From Candidatus Cloacimonas acidaminovorans str. Evry (GTDB lineage: Bacteria > Cloacimonadota > Cloacimonadia > Cloacimonadales > Cloacimonadaceae): DNA of 64,000 bases. Of the stretch, positions 28,000 through 39,200 are shown piece after piece. Position 1 is the first letter of the stretch. Each line of letters begins with the position of its first letter. Where the stretch lies: assembly GCF_000146065.2 (NCBI RefSeq), contig NC_020449.1, positions 1,054,001 to 1,118,000 of the forward strand, read 5' to 3'. The notes below the pieces were generated by a model, which did not search any database, was not told the DNA's origin, and worked only from the letters and a program-made list of their open reading frames with translations. The position numbers and the translations under genes are program-made.

Positions 28000-30057
28000 C
28001 TACTCGTTGGTTTGTTCCTGCCAGGCAGAAATCACTTTCTGAGTAATATCATCCGGCACTTTTTCATAATGTGAGAATTTTTGGATAAAACGTCCTCTAC
28101 CTTGAGTGAATGATTTCAGGGCTGGATAGTAAGAATACATTTCCGCTAAAGGCATTTGAGCTGTTAAATACTGTTTTTTACTGTGTTGTTCCATACCCAG
28201 AATTTTACCTCTCCGGGTAGAAATATCACCCATAACATCACCCATATATTCACTCGGAACGATTATAATCAATTCATGAATGGGTTCCAAAAGAATAGGT
28301 TTGGCTTTTTTGAAAGCATCCTTCAAAGCCATTGAGGAAGCTATTTTAAAAGCAATTTCGGAGCTATCAACTTCGTGATAACTGCCATAATAAACTTCCA
28401 CGGAAATATCAACAACAGGGTAGCCGGCAATGATACCCTTTTCCATTGTTTCCCAAAGTCCCTTCTCAATTGCAGGAATATAATTGGAGGGAATTACTCC
28501 GCCTACAATGGAATTGATAAATTTGAATCCTTCTCCCCTTTCTGTTGGTTTAATACGGAAATAGACCTCAGCATATTGACCGCGGCCACCTGACTGTTTT
28601 TTATGTTTATAGTTGGATTCTGCGCTTGCCATTATCGTTTCTTTATAGGGAATCCGCGGTTCTTTGAGGATGGCATCTACTTTATAACGGTTTTTCAGTT
28701 TTTTCAGCACCAGTTGCAATTGCTGTTCTCCCATTCCGGATAGAACATTTTCATGGGTTTCCACATTTAATTCATAGCGAATGGTTGGGTCTTCAGCAAT
28801 CACTCTTTGCAGGACAGTGCCTATTTTATCTTCATCGGCTTGATTAACAGCTTTGATGGTTTGCCAGGTAGTTGGGGTAGGTAATTCTACCGGGATTACA
28901 GATATTTTAGAACCAAGAGAAACAATGCTGTTCATAACTTTGGCGTTTTTTAGTTTCAGTAAAGCGCCAATATCTCCAGCTTTAATTTCGTTGCAGTCAT
29001 TACGATTTTTCCCCAACATAAAATACATTGTTCCAGCTTTATCTTTGGCATCTTTTTCGGGAATGTAAAATTCCATACCTGTCTTTAGTGTTCCGGAAAA
29101 AAGACGAAAATAAACAAAATCCCCCATTCCCGGATCGGCATAGAGTTTGAATATATAACCCAAAAGTTCACCATCGGGCTGACAGATAAAAGTGGTTTTT
29201 TCATTTCCCTTAAGAACTTCTATTTCATTGGCTTCGGCAGGAGAAGGAAGATAGTTTATAATACCGTTCAGAAGAGCCAAAACTCCTTCTCCGGTTCCGG
29301 CGGAACAAAGAAAGGCAGGAGATATTTCACCGCTTAAGATTCCTTTCTTAAGTCCTTCAATAAGTTTATCTTCTGGCAGTTCCATATTTTCCAGATATTC
29401 GTTCAGCAAATCCTCATCGGTTTCGGCAACAGCTTCCATTAAATGAATTCTTGCTTCTTCCATTGCTTCCACCAAATTGGTTGGAACTTCACTTTCCTTT
29501 CCGGCTTTAATTGCTTTTCGTTTAATAATATCTACAACACCTTCAAAAGCACCTTCTTTGCCAATGGGAAGATAAATTTTAACCGGCTTAATATCGGTAT
29601 TTTCAGCAATTGCTTCCAAAGTTTTATCGTAATCGGCATTATCATTATCCATTCGGTTAACTACAAACACCTTACCCATTTTGCGTTCTTCAATTTGTTC
29701 CAAGGCAAGTTCCAAACCAACTTCATAACCACCTGTTGCATTAGCTACGATTATAGCATTTTCCACAGCAGGTATAGCTACAATTGCATCTCCAACGAAA
29801 TCTGGACAACCAGGTGTATCCAGAATGTTTATCTTATGATCAAGATATTTAACATAACCAATAGAAAGGCCTAAGGACATTTTTTTAGCGATCTCTTCCG
29901 GATCAAAATCCATTATAGTATTGCCTTCTTCAATTCTGCCCAAGCGGTTTGTTGTTTTCGTTAAGTAAAATATCTGTTCTGCCAGGGTTGTTTTTCCTGC
30001 ACCACTGGCTCCAATGAACAATAGATTACGAATCTTCTTCATTTCATTGTCTTTCAT
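28000..30057 (-). CDS. Elongation factor G-like GTPase (paralog, not canonical EF-G)
   Basis: 685 residues with the EF-G domain order. The G1 loop is GASGAGKT (16-23), G3 is DTPG near residue 76 and G4 is NRMD. Domains II to V follow. The switch I region reads KKMSLGLSI where true EF-G has the conserved RGITI, a mark of the EF-G-like paralog group. Such paralogs are widespread and their exact role is unclear. The start codon follows GAGGAAAAG. It stands alone between yebC and rpsT, far from any rpsL/rpsG/tuf cluster. Confidence 0.88.
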   Translation of the reverse strand: MKDNEMKKIRNLLFIGASGAGKTTLAEQIFYLTKTTNRLGRIEEGNTIMDFDPEEIAKKMSLGLSIGYVKYLDHKINILDTPGCPDFVGDAIVAIPAVENAIIVANATGGYEVGLELALEQIEERKMGKVFVVNRMDNDNADYDKTLEAIAENTDIKPVKIYLPIGKEGAFEGVVDIIKRKAIKAGKESEVPTNLVEAMEEARIHLMEAVAETDEDLLNEYLENMELPEDKLIEGLKKGILSGEISPAFLCSAGTGEGVLALLNGIINYLPSPAEANEIEVLKGNEKTTFICQPDGELLGYIFKLYADPGMGDFVYFRLFSGTLKTGMEFYIPEKDAKDKAGTMYFMLGKNRNDCNEIKAGDIGALLKLKNAKVMNSIVSLGSKISVIPVELPTPTTWQTIKAVNQADEDKIGTVLQRVIAEDPTIRYELNVETHENVLSGMGEQQLQLVLKKLKNRYKVDAILKEPRIPYKETIMASAESNYKHKKQSGGRGQYAEVYFRIKPTERGEGFKFINSIVGGVIPSNYIPAIEKGLWETMEKGIIAGYPVVDISVEVYYGSYHEVDSSEIAFKIASSMALKDAFKKAKPILLEPIHELIIIVPSEYMGDVMGDISTRRGKILGMEQHSKKQYLTAQMPLAEMYSYYPALKSFTQGRGRFIQKFSHYEKVPDDITQKVISAWQEQTNE

Positions 30058-30280
30058 CTTTTCCTCAGTTCGTTTATCATATATTTTTTGTATGTTGTTT
30101 TATGTTGGTAAGTCACAATTTTTTATAAGCTGTTTCCGTCAATCCCTTTTTTCTCTAAGATGACAATTAAACCTGAAAAATTTGTAATAGCAGTAAAAAG
30201 GGAAAATAGGAGATATTCTATAGAGAGTAAAATCCATATCGCTATTTCGCTTTTTTACGCTATTGCCAATCACAATTTTC

Positions 30281-30309
30281 TTGACAGAAATGAAGGGCAT
30301 TTTTATGCG
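30281..30309 (+). promoter_or_regulatory. Promoter for rpsT
   Basis: A perfect TTGACA (30281-30286), a 17-base spacer and TATGCG (30304-30309), placing the start of transcription about 33 bases before the rpsT ATG. Confidence 0.55.
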
Positions 30310-30348
30310 TTCCAAACAAATACTTATATTAAAAAAAGAGAGGATATT

Positions 30349-30618
30349 ATGCCACAACACAAGTCCCCGCTGAAAAGAATGAAAACAGACAAAAAGAGGG
30401 CTGCTCGCAATAATTATGTAAGAAGCACTATTAGAACTCTTTCCAAAAAAATTCATAGCGATACCACTCCTGAAGAAAAGGAAAAACTGCTTTCCGAACT
30501 CTATTCCAAACTTGATAAAGCTGCCAAGAAAGGTGTTATTCACAAAAGAACGGCTTCTCGTAGAAAATCTCGTTTAGCTGATTATGTTAATAAAGCTAAG
30601 GTAGAAAAGACATCTTGA
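30349..30618 (+). CDS. rpsT: 30S ribosomal protein S20
   Basis: 89 residues, a normal S20 length, with the basic helical pattern KSPLKRMKTDKKRAARN at the start, RSTIRTLSKKI, and KGVIHKRTASRRKSRL at the end. S20 binds 16S rRNA early in 30S assembly. ATG 30349 is chosen because GAGAGGA lies 6 bases upstream; the frame stays open further upstream, but that stretch contains the promoter and does not look coding. Confidence 0.95.
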   Translation: MPQHKSPLKRMKTDKKRAARNNYVRSTIRTLSKKIHSDTTPEEKEKLLSELYSKLDKAAKKGVIHKRTASRRKSRLADYVNKAKVEKTS

Positions 30619-30674
30619 ATTAGTGTTCAGGCATTATAAACAAGCAAAATAGTTTTAGGCAATAAGGATCATTC

Positions 30675-31346
30675 TTGAAACGCAGGCGTTCCATCTGGCT
30701 GCGTATTATAAGGTTTATTGTTATTATCCATCTTTGCTATTGGGTGATAATAGCATTTTTTTCGCTTTTGTATAATTTTGTTAATCCTCCTGTCACACCT
30801 TTAATGTTGCAGAGATATCTGGTGCGTGGTTACCCTGTTCATAAAAGGTATTATGTTCCCCTGGAAAAAATTCCTAAAAGAACCCAAAATATGCTTATTG
30901 CTATTGAGGATGCCAATTTTTACAAGCATTTCGGCTTTGAATGGAAAATGGTGAAAGAAGCATATCAGCGTAATAAAAAAGCCGGAAAAATTCGTTTTGG
31001 AGCCAGCACTATTAGTAATCAGCTTGCCCGCACTATTTTCTTAACCACAAATAGGAGTTATCTGCGTAAATACTTGGAAATTCAGGCAACGGTGATTATG
31101 GAAATTTGTATGAGTAAAAAGAGAATGCTGGAGCTTTATTTCAATTATGTTGAATGGGGTAAGGGAATTTATGGCATTGAAACTGCATCGCGTTATTACT
31201 ATGGCAAAAGCTGCACGAATTTAACCCGGACGCAAACAATGAAATTGATCAGCATTTTAACCAATCCTCTTCGCTATACTCCTGAAACATATTATAAATC
31301 AGCTTCCGCAAGGCAAAGATATAACTTACTGCAGAGGTATTTCTAA
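30675..31346 (+). CDS. mtgA: Monofunctional peptidoglycan glycosyltransferase (GT51)
   Basis: 223 residues: one N-terminal transmembrane helix (about 10-35) and a GT51 domain with the catalytic Glu in AIEDANFYKHFGFE (about E78), GASTISNQLARTIFL, KRMLELYFN and GKGIYGIETASRYYYGKS. It polymerises lipid II into glycan strands; no transpeptidase domain is attached. The start is TTG, preceded by AAGGAT at good spacing; no closer ATG fits the family N-terminus. Confidence 0.93.
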   Translation: MKRRRSIWLRIIRFIVIIHLCYWVIIAFFSLLYNFVNPPVTPLMLQRYLVRGYPVHKRYYVPLEKIPKRTQNMLIAIEDANFYKHFGFEWKMVKEAYQRNKKAGKIRFGASTISNQLARTIFLTTNRSYLRKYLEIQATVIMEICMSKKRMLELYFNYVEWGKGIYGIETASRYYYGKSCTNLTRTQTMKLISILTNPLRYTPETYYKSASARQRYNLLQRYF

Positions 31347-32638
31347 TGGATGAAAAATTTCTTTATCATATCTGGGATGAAGGTCACTTGGCTCCAAACC
31401 TGAAAACGGTTAGCGGTAAAGACCTGAAAGTAAATTACCAGGGTCAATTCAATACTTTTCGGGGTCCCGATTTTATTAATGCCATAATATCTATTGATGG
31501 AGAGGATTTACAGGGAGCGGTGGAAATTCATAAAAACACTCAGGATTGGATTAAACACTCTCATCAGGAAGATGTATTTTACAATCAGGTTATTTTACAT
31601 ATTGTCTTGCATAATGATAGCCCTTTACCTTTTACTATGAAAGAAAATGGTGAACTGGTAGAAATTCTGGAATTGAAAAATCAGCTTTCCGATGAAATTC
31701 AAAAACTGCTGGCTGATATTGGCGATAAAAATTTAGCCAGTGGCAGTGATTATTGCGATCTTCTTTCTGCCATTGATAATGACAGATTACTAAGCATTTT
31801 AACCATTTCCGGAAAACAGCGGTTTATGAGTAAAGTGCGCCGATTTAATGCCTCTTTGGCTTTAAGCGATTTTGACCAAATCCTCTATGAAGGAATGATG
31901 GAAGCTGCAGGATACGACAAGAATAAATTCAATCTCTTTCAACTGGCACAAAGCATTCCCTTTGCCAAATTGAAAGAGTGGCACAAAGAAGGGCTGAAAA
32001 GTGATGAAATGAGCAGTATTTTTCTTGGTTCTTCAGGTTTATTACTGAAAAGTCGGAATCGTTTAAACGGTGAACTTTATGAAACACTTTCCCGCTCTTT
32101 TGAAAGCCAGAGATTTTATGCGCGTAAAATTAATGTGGACTGGCAACTTTTTCGTATCCGTCCGGGAAATCATCCTGTTTTTCGTCTTATTCTATTAAGT
32201 GAATTCCTTTATAACTGTTTACAGGAAGGGGTTTTGCATTTCTTTCTCAAGACAGTAGAATTAGACAAACCCAATCCCCAAAAAAGATATCAGACCTTTT
32301 GTAAACAATTTAAACCAGGGCAGGAAGGACTGTTGCAAAATAATACTGGCTTAGGTATTACGGTTATCAACAATATTTACATTAATATTTACCTACCTAT
32401 TCTCTATCTTTACTATCAAAAACTGGCAAATACGGAAATGACTGAATCCGTTTTAGAATCCTATCTTTCTTTTAAGGCATTACCAGAAAATTATATTACC
32501 CGCTTTATGTGTAATCATATAAATTCCAGCCAAGTTAGCATTGTTAATAAGAAGACCCTTTACCAGCAAGGTCTGATAGATATTTATTACCGCTTTTGCC
32601 GTTATCATCTCTGTGAAGAATGTGTAAAACAGACCTAA
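31346..32638 (+). CDS. DUF2851 family protein
   Basis: 430 residues. The N-terminal pattern (LYHIWDEGHL, GQFNTFRGPDFINAII, GAVEIHKNTQDWIKH and VILHIVLHND) is the DUF2851 signature. Function is not established. The ordered acidic residues and the EIHK motif look like a PD-(D/E)xK nuclease core (PDF ... VEIHK), which is an inference only. The start codon shares a base with the mtgA stop (TAATG). Confidence 0.85.
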   Translation: MDEKFLYHIWDEGHLAPNLKTVSGKDLKVNYQGQFNTFRGPDFINAIISIDGEDLQGAVEIHKNTQDWIKHSHQEDVFYNQVILHIVLHNDSPLPFTMKENGELVEILELKNQLSDEIQKLLADIGDKNLASGSDYCDLLSAIDNDRLLSILTISGKQRFMSKVRRFNASLALSDFDQILYEGMMEAAGYDKNKFNLFQLAQSIPFAKLKEWHKEGLKSDEMSSIFLGSSGLLLKSRNRLNGELYETLSRSFESQRFYARKINVDWQLFRIRPGNHPVFRLILLSEFLYNCLQEGVLHFFLKTVELDKPNPQKRYQTFCKQFKPGQEGLLQNNTGLGITVINNIYINIYLPILYLYYQKLANTEMTESVLESYLSFKALPENYITRFMCNHINSSQVSIVNKKTLYQQGLIDIYYRFCRYHLCEECVKQT

Positions 32639-32688
32639 ACACAAACAATGATTTTTTATCAAGAGAATTTTATGTTATGATGTGTGTG

Positions 32689-32757
32689 ATTGTCATTCCG
32701 CACTTGAAGCGGAATCCATTTTAAAAGTATGGATACTTGCTTGGGCAGGAAGGTCAA
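32689..32757. repeat. Palindromic element R4, second copy
   Basis: ATTGTCATTCCGCACTTG, then GCGGAATCCATTTTA and TATGGATACTTGC. It matches the element at 2191-2271 in both arms. It lies in the 246-base gap between the DUF2851 gene and the defence pair. A TTGACA at 32805-32810 follows, but without a convincing -10 box. Confidence 0.6.
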
Positions 32758-32884
32758 TAACTAAGAAATAACAAAAGGGTAGGAATAACAAGAAACTCAT
32801 TTTCTTGACAAAAATCAATAAACAAGTTCCCTTGATTTGTGAAAGAAAATAGTAAATAAAATTTATCTGTGAGGCAGGAACCGT

Positions 32885-35800
32885 ATGAATAAACCCATAC
32901 AAAGTGCAATAAGGGATAATCATCAACGCGGAACAGTTGGCAATTTTATCAGTGAGCATCTAAGTGAAGGATGCTCTTTATCTTTTGTATCAGCATTTTT
33001 TACTATTTATGCCTATAATCAATTGAAGAACAAGCTGGATAACATTCAGGACTTAAGATTTCTCTTCGGAGAGCCGCGTTTCATTTCTCAGATAGACCCT
33101 AAAACCGATAAGAAACAATTTCAGATTGAAGATGACAAACTAATTATCCCCCTTCAGAATCGTCTTACTCAAAGTAGAATTGCTTTTGATTGTGCCAATT
33201 GGATTAAAGAAAAATGTGAAATCAAATCTATGGTCAAGCCGAATTTCCTACATGGCAAAATGTATCATATAAAGTCCGCCAATGGTAACGAGAAAGCTAT
33301 TTTAGGCAGTTCCAATTTTACAGTTAACGGTCTCGGTTTTGGTAACAGTCCCAATATTGAGCTTAATATTGAAGTGGATAGCGATAGAGATAGAGCAGAT
33401 TTGTTAAATTGGTTTAATGAATTGTGGAATGATGATACCGGCTTGGTAGAAGATGTAAAGGATGAGGTCTTAAAATATCTTTCCAAACTCTATGCGGAAA
33501 ATTCACCTCTATTTATCTATTATAAGACCCTGTATCATATTTTTGCCAAATTTCTGGAAGAGCAGGAAGATAAGGGTTTGCTGAAGGAAAAAACCGGTTT
33601 TTACGATTCCGAAATTTGGAATACGCTTTACAGTTTTCAAAAAGATGCTGTTAAAGGAGCCATCAATAAACTGGAAAAACATCAGGGTTGTATAATAGCT
33701 GATAGTGTTGGCTTGGGAAAGACCTACGAAGCATTGGCGATAATTAAATATTATGAAATTTTGGGCTACCGGGTTTTATTACTCTGTCCCAAGAAACTAC
33801 AGAATAATTGGACAGTTTATCAGGCACAAAAAGGAGATATATTAAATCCTTTTAAGAATGACAGATTTAGTTATACAGTTGCTTATCATACCGATTTAGC
33901 AAGAACAAGCGGAATTTCTAAAGCTGATAATTTGCATCTTAGTACTTTTAACTGGGGTGCCTGGGATTTGGTAGTTATTGACGAATCTCATAATTTAAGA
34001 GGAAATCCCCAAGAAAAGAAAGAAAATGGAGAGGTTATTTTCAATCGGGCTAAATTTCTTTTGGAAAAAGTAATAAAAGAAGGAGTGAAAACCAAAGTTC
34101 TAATGCTTTCGGCAACCCCGGTAAATACCAATTTGAAAGACCTCCGTAATCAAATTTATTATATTACGGAAGGCGAAGATGATGCTCTCAAAGATAGTTT
34201 AGGAATTGAAAATATTTCCAATACCTTAAGATATGCGCAACTGCAATTTACTGATTGGGCAAAACGCTCCAGAACGGCAAAACGGGATACAAAGGATTTG
34301 TTTTTAGCTTTGGATAGTTCCTTTTTTAAACTTTTGGATGGATTGACTATTGCTCGCAGCCGCAAACACATACTAACTTATTATTCCGATATAGATAAAA
34401 AAAGCTTTCCTTTGCGTCTTAAACCCCTTTCCGAATATACGGATATTGATACAATGCAAAATTTCTGTTCTTATGATAAAGTAAATGATCAAATCAAGCT
34501 GTATAAGCTATCTTTATTCAAGCCCTCCAATTTTGTATTACCTGATTTTAAACACATTTATGAAGTTCCAGGAAAAGTAAAAGTATTCTCACAGGAACAA
34601 AGAGAAGATTTTTTGGTGGAAATGATGAAAATCAATTTCCTCAAGCGTTTGGAAAGCAGTATTTATTCCTATCGTTTAACCCTTCAAAGGGCTTTAGCTA
34701 AAATTGCTTCCTTGGAAGAAAAAATAGAAGCATTTGAAACGAGCAATAATGAAGAACAACTTGATCCCTTTGAACTTGAAACTATCATTCCTGAAGATGA
34801 ATTAGAAGGCGAAGAGGAAGAGGAATTTACGGTTGGGAAAAAACTAAAATATAAGCTGGAACATTTAGACCTGGAAAATTGGAAAAAAGCCCTGAAAAAA
34901 GATAAACAACAATTAACTGCTTTATATGAAACTGCTGCAAAAGTTATACCGGGAAATGATGCCAAACTAAAGCGCCTGAAAGAAATTATAGAATATAAGC
35001 TAAACCATCCTATCAATCCTGATAATAAGAAAATAATTATCTTTACCGCTTTTGCCGATACCGCTGTTTACCTCTATGAAAATCTTTCTGAATATCTTTA
35101 TGATCAATTCGGGCTTTATTCTGCCTTAATAACAGGTAGCACAACCTGTAAAACCAATTTTCCGATGCCAACCCATTATAAAAATGATTTTAATTCCATT
35201 TTAACCTGCTTTGCTCCCATTGCCAAAGAACGGAATAAACAAACTTTCCTGCCTCAAGATAAACAAATTGATATTATTATAGGCACCGATTGTATCTCTG
35301 AAGGACAGAATTTACAGGACTGTGACTATGTTATAAATTATGATATTCACTGGAACCCTGTGCGTATAATTCAACGCTTTGGAAGAATAGACAGAATAAA
35401 TGGTCCCAATGCCCAAATCCAAATGCATAATTTCTGGCCCACCAAAGACCTGGATAAGTATATAGACCTTAAATATAGAGTAGAAACAAGAATGGCTTTA
35501 GTTGATCTGACTGCAACGGGTGCTGATAATATCCTCAGCGAAGAAGATATAGACAATCTGGTTGCCAACGAAAAGAAGTTCCGAACCAAACAACTAAAGC
35601 GTTTACAGGAAGAAGTTATTGACCTGGAGGATTTGGAAGATAGCATTAGCTTAACCGATTTTACTTTGGATGACTTTAGAATAGACCTGTTGAACTATTT
35701 AAAAGCTAACGAAGTTGAATTAAGCAATGCCCCTTTGGGTTTATATGCTATTACTCCTTCCCCTCACAATAAGTTGTGGCTTAAAACCAATAATTTATCA

Positions 35801-36217
35801 GAAGAACAAAAAGAAATTATCCGACCCGGTATTATTTTTTGTTTCCAGCATTTTGCCGATGGCTCGGAATATAATAAATTAAATCCTTTGCAACCATATT
35901 TTCTTGTTTACATCAGAGACGATGGAACTGTCCGTTATCATTTTACCAATGTGAAACAAATTCTGGAGATTTACAGATTGCTGACCATAGGAAGAAAAGA
36001 AGCTATAAAAAAGCTTTGCGATCTCTTTGATGATGAAACAAACAATGGTCAAAATATGGATAAATACAATAATCTTCTTATAAAAGCAATTGATGACATC
36101 AAGGATACATTGAACAAAAGATCATATAAACAATTGCAAGGAGATAGAAATGCCATCATTCCTAAAAAACCCCAAGAACAGAGTTTTGAACTAATCACTT
36201 GGCTGATTATCAAATAA
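32885..36217 (+). CDS. PLD-nuclease/SNF2-helicase fusion, putative restriction or defence protein
   Basis: 1110 residues. Residues 1-190 form a phospholipase D-like domain with one HKD-type motif, H123-x-K125 and G141-SSN144; a dimer would complete the active site. A SNF2-type helicase follows: Walker A GLGKT (about 276-280), DESH box at about 366, LMLSATPVNTN, and motif VI QRFGRIDRI near 830. An acidic coiled stretch (ELEGEEEEEF) lies near residue 640. It probably translocates on DNA and cuts through the PLD domain. The methylase gene starts 10 bases downstream. DISARM genes drmA and drmB are absent. Confidence 0.88.
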   Translation: MNKPIQSAIRDNHQRGTVGNFISEHLSEGCSLSFVSAFFTIYAYNQLKNKLDNIQDLRFLFGEPRFISQIDPKTDKKQFQIEDDKLIIPLQNRLTQSRIAFDCANWIKEKCEIKSMVKPNFLHGKMYHIKSANGNEKAILGSSNFTVNGLGFGNSPNIELNIEVDSDRDRADLLNWFNELWNDDTGLVEDVKDEVLKYLSKLYAENSPLFIYYKTLYHIFAKFLEEQEDKGLLKEKTGFYDSEIWNTLYSFQKDAVKGAINKLEKHQGCIIADSVGLGKTYEALAIIKYYEILGYRVLLLCPKKLQNNWTVYQAQKGDILNPFKNDRFSYTVAYHTDLARTSGISKADNLHLSTFNWGAWDLVVIDESHNLRGNPQEKKENGEVIFNRAKFLLEKVIKEGVKTKVLMLSATPVNTNLKDLRNQIYYITEGEDDALKDSLGIENISNTLRYAQLQFTDWAKRSRTAKRDTKDLFLALDSSFFKLLDGLTIARSRKHILTYYSDIDKKSFPLRLKPLSEYTDIDTMQNFCSYDKVNDQIKLYKLSLFKPSNFVLPDFKHIYEVPGKVKVFSQEQREDFLVEMMKINFLKRLESSIYSYRLTLQRALAKIASLEEKIEAFETSNNEEQLDPFELETIIPEDELEGEEEEEFTVGKKLKYKLEHLDLENWKKALKKDKQQLTALYETAAKVIPGNDAKLKRLKEIIEYKLNHPINPDNKKIIIFTAFADTAVYLYENLSEYLYDQFGLYSALITGSTTCKTNFPMPTHYKNDFNSILTCFAPIAKERNKQTFLPQDKQIDIIIGTDCISEGQNLQDCDYVINYDIHWNPVRIIQRFGRIDRINGPNAQIQMHNFWPTKDLDKYIDLKYRVETRMALVDLTATGADNILSEEDIDNLVANEKKFRTKQLKRLQEEVIDLEDLEDSISLTDFTLDDFRIDLLNYLKANEVELSNAPLGLYAITPSPHNKLWLKTNNLSEEQKEIIRPGIIFCFQHFADGSEYNKLNPLQPYFLVYIRDDGTVRYHFTNVKQILEIYRLLTIGRKEAIKKLCDLFDDETNNGQNMDKYNNLLIKAIDDIKDTLNKRSYKQLQGDRNAIIPKKPQEQSFELITWLIIK

Positions 36218-36227
36218 AGGAATATAA

Positions 36228-39200
36228 ATGGATAAAGAAAGTATTAAAGAAGCCCTGTCCCTTTTTCAAAAGCAGGATACTTATTCCGCTGCTCTGAAGT
36301 TCTGGAATACTTTAGGTTATCTTAGTGACCGTCAACCGGAGCAACATAGTTTCAGTTACAATGATTTTGCTCAATTTTGTGGAAATAATATCAATGCCTT
36401 TAAAGCTAAAAAAGAGGATTGGGATCAATTTCATTTGCTGTTTCAAATTACCGATGAAGAAATGATGCACTACTTCAATAATAATTATCAAGAGTTTATT
36501 CCCGGGAATATAAAACAGGAATTTCAAGCATCCAATATCAAATCATATCTTTTTGCTGCTCTTAAACTTAAAGGTAATACTTATAACCGCACTCAGCTTG
36601 CCGATATAGCCAGGCAAATTAATAAACAATATGCTATTCCTTTAATTATTCTCTTTCATTACAATAAGTTCATCACTATCGCGGTTGTTTCCAGAAGGCA
36701 AAACTTGAAAGACACGCAAAGAGATGTTCTGGAAAAAGTTACTATGATAAAGGATATCAAATTAACTGAACCCCATAGAGCACATATTGATATTTTAGAT
36801 GACCTGAGTATAGAAAAACTCTCCGAAAAGTATACCCTCAATAGTTTTGATGCCTTGCATAATGCCTGGTCCGCTACTTTGGATATTGAAGAATTAAATA
36901 AAAGATTTTATAAGGAACTCTCCAATTGGTATTTTTGGGCAATTAAGAAAGTTGTTTTTCCTGCAGGGGAAGAATCAAATGAGGAAGTAAGAAATTCCAT
37001 TGGTCTAATCAGATTGCTAACTCGTCTTATTTTTGTTTGGTTTATGAAAGAAAAAGGGCTAATACCCGATGCTCTTTTTGATCCCCAAAAAATAAAAACC
37101 ATTATCAAGTTTGAGGATTTTAACGATTCTTCCTATTATAAAGCTATTCTGCAAAACCTCTTTTTCGCTACCCTGAATACGGAAATGAATAAAGATAAGG
37201 AAAATTCCCGTAAATTTCGCAGAGAGATTAAAAGTAAAATGAATCCCGATTTCAATGTGCATACTCTGTTTCGTTATGAGTCCTTGTTTCATCATCCAGA
37301 ACAAGTTATAGATGAATATTTTGCCAATATTCCCTTTCTAAATGGAGGTCTGTTTGAATGTCTGGATACTGAAATTACCCAAAACAATAATAATAATTAC
37401 ATTCGCATTGATGGTTTTAGTGACCGACCGGATAATGTATTAAAAGTTCCGGATGAATTGTTTTTTAGTGATAAGGAGCAAGATATTGACCTAAACGAAT
37501 TTTATGGAACTACAAATAAAAGATATCAAGTGTGCGGTTTACTTAATATTTTAAACAGTTATAAATTCACCGTAACAGAGAATACTCCCATAGAAGAAGA
37601 AGTTGCTCTTGATCCGGAATTACTGGGTAGGGTTTTTGAAAATCTGCTTGCCTCATATAATCCGGAAACAAAAACAACCGCCAGACACGAAACCGGTTCA
37701 TTTTATACGCCTCGTGAAATTGTAGATTATATGGTGGATGAATCATTAATAGCTTATTTGCTGAATGAATTGCCTCATAGCACTAAAGCAGAAGCAGAAG
37801 ATAGTGAACTAAAGCTAAGGTTGCTTCTCTATTATACAGATGAAGATCATCTCTTTAATCCTGAGGAAGTGGATAAGCTGATTTATGCCATTGATAACCT
37901 TAAAATTATTGATCCTGCTTGTGGCTCAGGAGCTTTTTTAATGGGTCTGCTGTTAAAAATTGTCTATATGCTGCATAAATTAGACCCCCAAAATACAAAG
38001 TGGAAACAGCAACAAATTGATAATATCAATAATCTTATAGCTGATACTAAAAGAACCATTAACGATCCTAAAATCAGAGAAGAAAGCATCCAAAAACTAA
38101 GAAACAGTATTCAGGATATTGAAGAGACCTTTGATCAATTTGATTTTGATTATAGCCGTAAACTCTTTTTGATTGAGCATTGTATCTATGGCAGTGACAT
38201 TCAACCCATAGCTATTCAAATTGCTAAGCTTCGGTTATTTATTTCTTTGCTGGTAGATCAATACCCTAAACAGGGAAAACCCAATTTAGGAATTAGAGCT
38301 TTACCCAATCTGGAAACAAACCTGGTAGCAGCAAATTCTTTGATACCATTAGAATTACCCGATCAAATGGAATTATTTGATAACTCCATAGAGAAATTCA
38401 TAACTGACATCAAAGCGATACATAACGAATATTTCAGCACTCGCGAACGTAAAGAAAAACTGGAGCTTAAACATAAGGAACATAATTTGCGGTTAGAATT
38501 TTCTAACAAACTGAAAGATTTGAACTTTCCTCATCAGCAAGCTGATTACATTGCCAATTGGGACCCTTATTCTCTAAATTCCATTGCTCCTTTTTTTAAT
38601 CCAACCATTATGTTCGGAGTGCCATATTTTAATATTGTGATTGCCAATCCACCCTATATCAGACAGGAAAATTTACTTTACAAAGATTTACTTAGGGAAT
38701 CGGGCTATCAAATTTTTAATTCCACTTCCGATATCTATACCTATTTTTATGAACTGGCATATAAGCTTTTATCTGAAAAAGGAATTGCTACTTACATTAC
38801 TTCCAATAAATGGCTCCGTTCTAAATATGGCACTAAGTTAAGACAATTCCTGAAACAAAATACTAAACTCCAAATTCTCATTGACTTCGGGGGTTATCAG
38901 GTTTTTAAATCCTCTACTGTGGATACTAATATCATTTTATTCAGCAAAGAAAAACCTGAACCTAATCACTCTTTTTCCTTCGTTAATATGCCTGTTAATT
39001 TGGAACCGGAATCCCTAACCACTTACATCTTAGATAATAAACAAACTTTACAACAAAATATTCTCCAAGATAACTGCTGGACTTTAACCGATAATACCAT
39101 TTTAAACCTGAAAAATAAAATAGAAAAAGCAGGAAAACCACTTAAGTTCTGGGATGTAAATATATTTTATGGGGTTAAAACTGGCTTTAATGAAGCATTT

